Assembly (NCBI GenBank): GCA_023386395.1
Contig: JAEWJV010000117.1
Location: forward strand, 1-8,424
Source of the DNA: Bacteroidota bacterium
GTDB taxonomy: Bacteria; Bacteroidota; Bacteroidia; Chitinophagales; Chitinophagaceae
Direction of reading: 5' to 3'
Length of the DNA: 8,424 nucleotides
Numbering within the stretch: the stretch's first letter is position 1; every line of letters begins with the position of its first letter. This document shows positions 1 through 5,153 of this stretch, piece by piece. The notes beneath the pieces are model-generated. The model did no database searches. It saw nothing but the letters and a program-made list of their open reading frames with translations, and was not told the origin of the DNA. The position numbers and the translations under genes were made by a program.

Positions 1-2691
1 CTGGTTAATGACAGCGCTGGTATCATTGCCTGCAAAAACTTTTGCCACGGGTGTAACCATCACCGTTACCGTTTCATTGTTACGCGAAGAGCATCCTTTA
101 TCATCTGTAACCGTTAAATGATAAGTAATAGTTTGAGCGGGCTTGGTAACTTTCGGAGTATTACTGTGCACATCGGTCAGATATTGTTCAGGCATCCAGT
201 TATATTTTACGCCGCCGCTGGCATTTAATATAACACTATTGCCATAGCAGATTGCGGTATCTCCGCCCGCATCAGCAACCGGCGCAGGATTGACCATTAC
301 CACCATCGAATCTTTTATTGTGCAAACCGTTGTTGATGCCGTAACAACATATTTTGTTGTGGAGAGCGGCGATGCCTTTGGTGAAGCTATATGGCTGTTG
401 TCGAGGTCTGTTGAAGGCGACCAGGAAAACATTGTACCATTGGAAGAAACAGACAGTTGAACATTATCGCCTTCACATACCAGTTTATCACTGCCTGCTT
501 CAGCGAAAAGATTATTATTTAAAGGCACCTGCACATTTAAAGATGCTATACAACCATCCGCATCTTTTATGTTTGCGATATAGGTGTTTACAGCCAGTTT
601 GCTGTAAGTTACTTCATCTGTATAATCCCTGTTATTAAAACTATACAGGTAGGGCATGTTGCCACCTGTTGCAGCAAGTGTAACACTGCCGTCATCGTTG
701 GTACAATCGGCAGGGGTTGCAGCAGCCGATGCTTCTACAGGTGCAACAGCTGTAACGCTCACTTTTATAACAGCAGAGGCATTAGCCGCATCCCTTACTG
801 TTACAGCATAGCTTCCTGCAGCCAGACCTGTAAAAAGGCTATCGGTCTGAAAACTGATTCCATTCAGTGAATAGCTAAAAGGCGCTATGCCATTTGATGC
901 ACTTACAGCAATTTCACCATTGTCTTTTTTGCAGGTAGCGTTCTTTACCTTTGTTTGCAGGGTTATGCAACTTTCTTTTACTTCAATATTCTGCACTTTT
1001 ACCGTACCCGTATTGTCTTTTACGGTAATGGTATAAGCGCCTGTTTTTACATCTTGGAAAATATTATCAGCCTGAAAATTCACGCCGTCAAGTGAATATA
1101 GATAGGGGCTGTTGCCGCTTGTTACATTCACTGCTATCATGCCAGGCAAAGCATTGCAGGTTGCGTTGGTTATGGTTATCGTAAATTCAAGGCAAAGGCT
1201 ATAAACTGTTACAGGCTCATGTTGTACGCTGCAATTGTTGCCATCTGCAACAGCAGGCATATAAACACCTGGTTGCAGGTTATTAAAAACGTTATTCTGT
1301 TGAAAATCCAAATTATTCAGGCTATAGGTGTAGGGCGGTGTTCCCCCGGAAGCTGTCATCGTAATTTTACCATTGTTACTATTACAGTCTGCATCAGTGG
1401 CCACAGCTTTTACCCGGGGCCCGGCTATGTTATCAACAACTACCGGGGTATTGTCGGTTACTCCTGTTGCATCTTTTACAGTTATGGTATATTCACCGGC
1501 TTCAAGATTGACGAACACACCACTTTCCTGAAAATTAAAATTATCAATAGAATATTGATAGGGTGCTGTACCATTGGTTGCGGTAATTGTAACAGCACCA
1601 TTCACGTTTCCACAGGTTGCATTTTTAACTGTTGCAGCAGCCTTCATGCAACCGGAACCAATGGTTACTGTTTTTGTTGCGGTGATTCCTGTTTCATCGG
1701 TAATGGTAACAGTATAATCACCGGGGGCAAGGTTTGTAAACAAGCCAGTTGTTTGAAAATTTGTGCCGTCTATGGAATAATGATACGGCGCTTCTCCTTT
1801 AGAGCCCGTGGCCTGAATAGATCCGTTGTTCAAACCGCAACTGGCATTCGTGAACGCAACTTCCAGGTCTATTGGGCAATGGTTAAAAATCTGAGTTGTT
1901 AATATCATTACGGTGCCATCCTCATTCTTAATATAAATGTTAAACAGGCCTGGCCCGAGGTTGCGGAATTCTCCATTTTCATGATAGTTTATGCCATCTG
2001 AAGAAAAGGTAAGGTATTCTTCCTCGTCCATTTCTACGTGCCCGCCTTCCCCGCAGGTTGCAGGGGCCACGCTATAGCCAAAACTGACATTAAAACAGCG
2101 TTGCACACCGTACGATTCCACTTTCGTTACACAACCGTGGGTATCTTTAACATAAGCAATGGGAAATAACATAAAGCCCAGGTTAGGGAAAACATTGTTT
2201 TGCTGGTAATTCTCTGCATCCATACTATATAAATAAGGGGGTGTGCCGCCTGTAACATTTACGGTGTAATAACCATCTGTGACCATACAGCCGGATGGAT
2301 TAGTGTACGGGGAATTTAGCGCCACCGGCCTTTCAAACTGGTTGGTTAATGTTGCGGTTGACGTCGCCGTATTGCCATCAGCATCCTTTACGGTAACGGT
2401 ATAAGTGCCGGGCGGCAGCAGCCGCCATACGTTTTGACTGCCATAAGTATCGTCGTTTAATGAATACAGGTAAGGTGGTGTGCCATTGCTTGCAGTAGCG
2501 GTTATCCTGCCGTCTTCATATTCGCAGGTGGGATCAATCGCCGTAAGGGAAAGTGACAGATCGCCGGCTGTAAATTGATTGGGCATGTCAGGTGAATTTC
2601 GATTCCGGGCGCCATCAGGGTTTGAATGGGCATTGAAATAAAAAAGTATTAAGGGCAGCACCATTAAGGCTGACAGGGTCAATTTTTTCAC
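1..2691 (-). CDS. Secreted SprB-repeat / Ig-like surface protein (3' end outside window)
   Basis: The minus frame is open for 897 codons from a GTG at 2691-2689 to the window edge, so the C-terminus is missing. The first residues, VKKLTLSALMVLPLILF, form a signal peptide (Lys-Lys, then a hydrophobic core), with cleavage likely near residues 21-23. No in-frame ATG exists between the upstream stop at 2901-2899 and this GTG, and the next ATG (codon 13) would cut the signal peptide, so GTG is preferred. Residues 49-722 hold nine units of about 70 residues with the pattern NATC..NG.I...A.NG.aPY.YS.dg.nFq....F.nL..G.YtvtvkDa.G, typical of SprB repeats. Residues 728-885 are two PKD/Ig-like modules (AEAGSDKLVCEGD, VADAGGDTAICYG) and a third starts at 886. 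Related proteins are large cell-surface adhesins or gliding-associated proteins, usually exported by type IX secretion through a C-terminal sorting domain; that domain would lie left of the window. Substrate or ligand is unknown. Confidence 0.88.
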   Translation of the reverse strand, partial: MKKLTLSALMVLPLILFYFNAHSNPDGARNRNSPDMPNQFTAGDLSLSLTAIDPTCEYEDGRITATASNGTPPYLYSLNDDTYGSQNVWRLLPPGTYTVTVKDADGNTATSTATLTNQFERPVALNSPYTNPSGCMVTDGYYTVNVTGGTPPYLYSMDAENYQQNNVFPNLGFMLFPIAYVKDTHGCVTKVESYGVQRCFNVSFGYSVAPATCGEGGHVEMDEEEYLTFSSDGINYHENGEFRNLGPGLFNIYIKNEDGTVMILTTQIFNHCPIDLEVAFTNASCGLNNGSIQATGSKGEAPYHYSIDGTNFQTTGLFTNLAPGDYTVTITDETGITATKTVTIGSGCMKAAATVKNATCGNVNGAVTITATNGTAPYQYSIDNFNFQESGVFVNLEAGEYTITVKDATGVTDNTPVVVDNIAGPRVKAVATDADCNSNNGKITMTASGGTPPYTYSLNNLDFQQNNVFNNLQPGVYMPAVADGNNCSVQHEPVTVYSLCLEFTITITNATCNALPGMIAVNVTSGNSPYLYSLDGVNFQADNIFQDVKTGAYTITVKDNTGTVKVQNIEVKESCITLQTKVKNATCKKDNGEIAVSASNGIAPFSYSLNGISFQTDSLFTGLAAGSYAVTVRDAANASAVIKVSVTAVAPVEASAAATPADCTNDDGSVTLAATGGNMPYLYSFNNRDYTDEVTYSKLAVNTYIANIKDADGCIASLNVQVPLNNNLFAEAGSDKLVCEGDNVQLSVSSNGTMFSWSPSTDLDNSHIASPKASPLSTTKYVVTASTTVCTIKDSMVVMVNPAPVADAGGDTAICYGNSVILNASGGVKYNWMPEQYLTDVHSNTPKVTKPAQTITYHLTVTDDKGCSSRNNETVTVMVTPVAKVFAGNDTSAVINQ
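526..2547 (-). repeat. Nine SprB-type protein repeats inside the surface protein
   Basis: Repeat units start at about residues 49, 122, 198, 272, 348, 425, 498, 575 and 653 of the surface protein. Most carry a conserved Cys after an N-A-T/A-D type turn, the central PYxYS strand and a closing GxYTVTVKDA strand. Units 2 and 3 are the most diverged; unit 3 lacks the PYLYS motif and has an acidic stretch (MDEEEYL). The units differ in sequence, so the array is old rather than a recent tandem expansion. Boundaries are by eye, within a few residues. Confidence 0.85.
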
Positions 2692-2878
2692 TATACTAAA
2701 ATATTGCAAAGAATTACATAATGAATGTTTGAGGCTGATAATTTTTTTGAAGCTTTGTAGATATTCCCGATGAGGAACTGGATACCGTCGCCATGACACA
2801 TACACGATATTAACAAACTTGCAAAAGAAAAGAAACTCATTTTTAAGTTCCTTGATTCCTTTATCGCCAACAAAAAAA

Positions 2879-3176
2879 TTAAAAGCGTTTTGCAGTAGTT
2901 AGCACAACGGCATAAGATGCCAATACACATTGCCACGCCTCAATCTTGCATAAGCTTCCCGGTGAAGATAACTCGCCTGCCTTTAAAAATTCTTCAGCCG
3001 CATTTCTTTGTCTTAAGGTTTTGCCAAAGATTGGTAAAACGTGTATGTCAATAAATCCGATGCATTTATCCAATAAATAACAAGAAAGCGCAGGTAAATT
3101 CCTCGTATTTCTCTTGTAAAAAACCTGAATCTCTAAAATACTCTTTAAGAATATTTTTAGTAGGAATAGATTTTAA
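2879..3176 (-). pseudogene. Decayed ORF pair of unknown origin
   Basis: Reading minus from about 3176, one frame gives a protein-like stretch (LKNILKEYFRDSGFLQEKY, then EEFTCAFLLFIG) ending at a TAA near 3062. A +1 shifted frame then carries on from about 3073 with a hydrophobic, then charged segment (CIGFIDIHVLPIFGKT, RQRNAAEEFLKAGELSS) to a TAA at 2881-2879. Joined by one frameshift these would give a protein of roughly 95 residues, a size common among immunity or orphan toxin proteins, but I recognise no family. The 3' part runs through hairpin repeat A, so its last 20 codons are repeat sequence. It may equally be chance open frames in AT-rich DNA. Confidence 0.25.
2904..2961 (-). repeat. 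Hairpin repeat, copy A (degenerate)
   Basis: About 58 bp closely matching copy B (3736-3797), sharing blocks ACAACGGCA, AAGATGCC, ACACATTGC and ACGCCTCAATCTTGC on the plus strand, with two small indels in the middle. The inner stem (AAGAT 2914-2918 with ATCTT 2943-2947) is kept, but the outer stem is broken because the right arm reads GCATA instead of GCGCC. It is the most eroded copy and overlaps the end of a decayed ORF. Confidence 0.75.
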
Positions 3177-3199
3177 CTATCTAAATTTCTTGGATGATG

Positions 3200-3440
3200 A
3201 GCTCGTATGCCCGTGCTCCAGCAAGCCTTGTCAAATACATCTATAACATCCCGCTCATCACTTTCAAAGTGATGTCCAGCCCTGTGGGGGCGTTGTTCAG
3301 TCGTTTTTAAGCTTATATCCCTTCTGGCTGTTGTATTGCTGTTAGAGTTATTATTGGTTATCCGTTCGTTATTTACATACGAGGTATGCCAGACTGGTTA
3401 TCCATTCCTCTGTTGTTGCTAGTCACAAGATACAGCAACG
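3200..3440 (-). pseudogene. Fossil fragment of a second Rhs (DUF6443-type) gene
   Basis: The minus strand at 3300-3250 encodes LNNAPTGLDITLKVMSG. After loss of one base at 3250-3251 the neighbouring frame continues DVIDVFDKACWSTG to about 3209. Joined, this is the LKVM[AS]GD.I conserved in Bacteroidota Rhs proteins after the DHLGNVR motif; the intact protein of this window has [10 protein letters not shown] at residues 837-846. At DNA level, 3251-3266 matches 5896-5911 at 15 of 16 positions. Farther upstream another frame gives TSNNRGMDNQSGIPRM (about 3427-3380), also Rhs-like in character, followed by TAA. In-frame stops and at least two frameshifts show it is dead. It lacks the YD repeats before it and the Rhs core after it, so it is an internal scrap, not a displaced C-terminal toxin. 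Limits are approximate. Confidence 0.62.
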
Positions 3441-3683
3441 GCAGGCGTACGGAACACCAACAATTGCAGAGAAAAAATGTTAGACACCTTACCTTTAGAA
3501 AAACAAATAATATCCTGACCCTATAAAACTAAAAACAAAAAAATCTCTATTGTCAGATTAAGTAGTAGCTATTACAGATCAGAAGGGCTTTTTTTATTTT
3601 ATTTTACATGTTATTAAAAATTACATTTACAAATTTCATAAGTCCGCTTTAAAGCTAAACAGGCTTACGCTTCTTAAAATACA

Positions 3684-3706
3684 AAAGCCGCATGTTCTGC
3701 GGCTTT
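3684..3706 (-). terminator. Rho-independent terminator after the toxin-immunity pair
   Basis: A perfect 8-bp stem, AAAGCCGC (3684-3691) with GCGGCTTT (3699-3706), and a 7-nt loop. On the minus strand the stem is followed by a T-rich run (TTTTGTATTTT), the usual form for ending the toxin-immunity transcript about 280 bp after the immunity stop. On the plus strand the stem is followed by a weaker T-rich stretch, so it could work both ways, though no plus-strand gene is evident here. Confidence 0.72.
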
Positions 3707-3735
3707 ATTGTTGTTATTCTTTTTATCTGCTTTAT

Positions 3736-3797
3736 TACAACGGCACAAGATGCCTAACACACATTGCTAACGCCTCAATCTTGCGCCAGCTTTCCGT
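3736..3797 (-). repeat. Hairpin repeat, copy B (best-preserved stem)
   Basis: Arms GGCACAAGAT (3742-3751) and ATCTTGCGCC (3778-3787) pair over 10 positions. The single non-Watson-Crick pair is A-C in plus-strand RNA but G-U in minus-strand RNA, so the structure is best in the direction of the toxin operon transcript. The 26-nt loop contains GCCT, CACACATTGC and GCCT. Copies A and C are homologous over the whole unit, including the outer flanks ACGG and AGCTT.CCG. Confidence 0.8.
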
Positions 3798-3853
3798 TTT
3801 TTTAATGACCATTCTTGAACTTTGAGGGCATTGATAGGTTTTGTGCTCGTAGG

Positions 3854-3904
3854 CCGCACAGTCCTTTTAGCCTGCACACATAAGCCTACAAAGAGACTGT
3901 GCGG
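3854..3904 (-). repeat. Hairpin element D: same loop motif, unrelated stem
   Basis: A perfect 10-bp inverted repeat, CCGCACAGTC (3854-3863) with GACTGTGCGG (3895-3904), around a 31-nt loop. The loop carries GCCT-G-CACACAT-AA-GCCT, the same ordered motif as the loop of copy B (GCCT-AA-CACACAT, then GCCT), while the stem sequence is wholly different. It lies between copies B and C. Confidence 0.72.
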
Positions 3905-3920
3905 AGAAATAAAAATAGAG

Positions 3921-3977
3921 AACGGCAAAGTTGACCAGCACACATTGCTTAGTCTCAATCTTACGCCAGCTTACCGT
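3921..3977 (-). repeat. Hairpin repeat, copy C, just behind the immunity gene
   Basis: Homologous to copies A and B (shared GCACACATTGCT, CTCAATCTT, CGCCAGCTT, ACCGT). The stem is retained in altered form: GGC 3924-3926 with GCC 3965-3967, AAG 3928-3930 with CTT 3960-3962, and TTGA 3931-3934 with TCAA 3955-3958, with a small internal loop and a bulged T. It begins 3 nt beyond the stop codon of the immunity gene in the direction of transcription. Confidence 0.75.
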
Positions 3978-3980
3978 TTA

Positions 3981-4397
3981 CTATTGTGGATTATCAAGAG
4001 CTTCTTCAAGTTCCTTAATCAACACATTAATTGAACCTATTTCATTTTCTAAATGAATAATTAGCTTAGTGCTGTATGAATCAGGGTATTGAAGTTCAAT
4101 CTTCCATATTATTTTACCTAAATCATTCACATGAAGATCCAGCAACAAATTATCTTCTATTGTATTAAAATTTATTTTCCTTTCCTTAAACAAGCTAAGG
4201 CTTTGCAATTTTTCAATTAAATATAAAATTTCAGTTCTTCTTGTAAGAAAATTAAAATGTGCGGTGAAGCCATTAGCAGCTGCTCTGACAGAAGCCTTCA
4301 AAAAATCTATATCCCATTCATTGGAAGAGACAGGATATTTTCGGCCATTTATTTCTAGTAAAATAGACTCTCCTTGTTCTCCTTTAATCTGGATCAT
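3981..4397 (-). CDS. WapI-like immunity protein for the Rhs toxin
   Basis: A 138-residue soluble protein with no signal peptide or membrane segment. It opens MIQIKGEQGESILLEINGRKYP, then has a NEWDIDFLKASVRAAANGF segment, an amphipathic stretch around ILYLIEKLQSL, and a C-terminal IIHLENEIGSINVLIKELEEAL helix. The opening, the W/Y-D...L...V...GF strand and the closing L...L..L.eL helix resemble the WapI family of immunity proteins, which sit directly behind wall- or Rhs-associated toxins and neutralise the toxin in the producing cell. The assignment is from remembered family pattern. The ATG at 4397-4395 lies 3 nt after the toxin stop (TAA-GAT-ATG) in the same frame; no Shine-Dalgarno is seen, so coupling to toxin translation is likely. 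The gene is AT-rich (about one third GC in a sampled line). Position alone would suggest an immunity gene. Confidence 0.75.
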   Translation of the reverse strand: MIQIKGEQGESILLEINGRKYPVSSNEWDIDFLKASVRAAANGFTAHFNFLTRRTEILYLIEKLQSLSLFKERKINFNTIEDNLLLDLHVNDLGKIIWKIELQYPDSYSTKLIIHLENEIGSINVLIKELEEALDNPQ

Positions 4398-4400
4398 ATC

Positions 4401-5153
4401 TTATTGATGTTGCATCATTACCGTTATAACTCTTGTTCCTGTGGCATCTGTCACCACTTTCAAGTTGTCTTTTATAAACACAAGGGTCCCTGGAGTGTTC
4501 CCCGCTGTTCTACTGGTAGCGTTTTGAATTACATCCATCACCGCTGTTGGAGATAAAATACCGCGAGACTGCATCTGATCTAAAGCATGACCTGTGAATG
4601 TTATCCCATTAATAGTTGTTGGTTGATTCGGTGTAACGATGGTCATTGGTTGACCTGATCTTCCTACTGGAGTGCTTGGGTAGATTGCCGGTGTACTTGA
4701 TTGAACCGCATCCTCTCCAAACTCCCCCCCATACCTTTCCCCAATAAGGACAAAAGTGTTTTTGGCATTTCCTGCCATGCCTGAAGCTACGTCGATACCG
4801 GAACTAATATCCGTGAGATAAGCTCCAACCTTAGCACCAGCAAAACCAAATGCACCACCTACTATCGTTGATACTGCTAATTCTTTTACATTAAATTTTT
4901 TCTGAGTACCATCAGCAATATCTAGCCCTTGTGAAGCAGCATTACCAGCAGCTCCAGATAGAGCTCCTGCAGCAACTAGCGCTACCGTACCAGTTCCTGC
5001 TGTCGCTATCGTTATATCAACAACAGCACCTGCTATTGCACCTGAAACAGCCCCTTTCCCTATTCCCTTCCATACATTCTCATGATGTATTGCTGCCTTT
5101 ACCCCACCAACTATACCGCCAACTATGCCACCAATTAAAGTTCCTAAAAATCT
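4401..5153 (-). other. Variable C-terminal toxin region of the Rhs protein
   Basis: Residues 1091-1340 follow the conserved PVYYYDKDG end of the Rhs core, where toxin modules are exchanged in this class. Residues 1092-1170 are Gly/Ala/Ile/Val-rich ([38 protein letters not shown]), a likely membrane-active or translocation segment. Residues 1240-1268 are a Ser/Thr/Pro-rich linker. Residues 1269-1340 form a compact domain: [14 protein letters not shown] (His1279, Arg1287-Gly1288), a helix [10 protein letters not shown], then strands TLVFIKD, LKVVTDA and RVITVMM. The order H-A-x-x-Q-M-x-x-R-G-I / helix / beta hairpin ending VITV resembles DUF4258-type domains, found on many polymorphic toxins and suspected to be RNase-like. 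His1279 and Arg1287 are candidate active residues by inference only. Confidence 0.65.

Larger units (their letters stand above)
2692..3980. other. 1.29-kb gene-poor interval between two minus-strand genes
   Basis: No intact gene can be supported here on either strand. Contents from right to left: hairpin repeats at 3921-3977, 3854-3904 and 3736-3797; a terminator at 3684-3706; an AT-rich stretch at about 3480-3680 with nothing recognisable; an Rhs gene fossil at about 3200-3440; a decayed ORF pair at 2879-3176; a third copy of the hairpin repeat at 2904-2961; and 2692-2880, the presumed 5' region of the SprB-repeat gene, where I found no convincing Bacteroidota -33/-7 promoter. Confidence 0.7.

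Noticed and set aside
1219..1902. Plus-strand ORF of 227 codons
   Set aside because: It lies opposite SprB repeats 4-6. The minus frame gives an unbroken repeat protein, while the plus product is Cys/Gly-rich with no recognisable order.
2691..2840. Minus-strand small ORF of 49 codons starting MSFFSFASLLISC
   Set aside because: It looks slightly like a signal peptide and its stop overlaps the GTG of the SprB-repeat gene, but it is short, lies in AT-rich DNA, and has no recognisable family or ribosome binding site.
3256..3274. Perfect 19-bp palindrome CATCACTTT-C-AAAGTGATG as an operator
   Set aside because: It coincides with the fossil Rhs codons for DITLKVM, has no gene start nearby, and is better explained as chance within former coding DNA.
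3355..3407. Direct repeat TGGTTATCC[GA]TTC at 3355-3367 and 3395-3407
   Set aside because: Only 13 bp with one mismatch, and the flanks do not repeat. It lies in the Rhs fossil region, so it is not evidence of an insertion sequence or array.
3736..3797. Integron attC site
   Set aside because: GCCTAAC fits the RYYYAAC core and GTTAGGC appears on the minus strand, but no properly placed inverse core closes a standard attC fold, and no integrase or cassette array is visible. Kept as hairpin repeat only.
3767..4034. Overlapping small ORFs on both strands (63 codons minus, 70 codons plus)
   Set aside because: They run through hairpin repeats B, C and D; their sequence is explained by the repeats and neither resembles a protein family.
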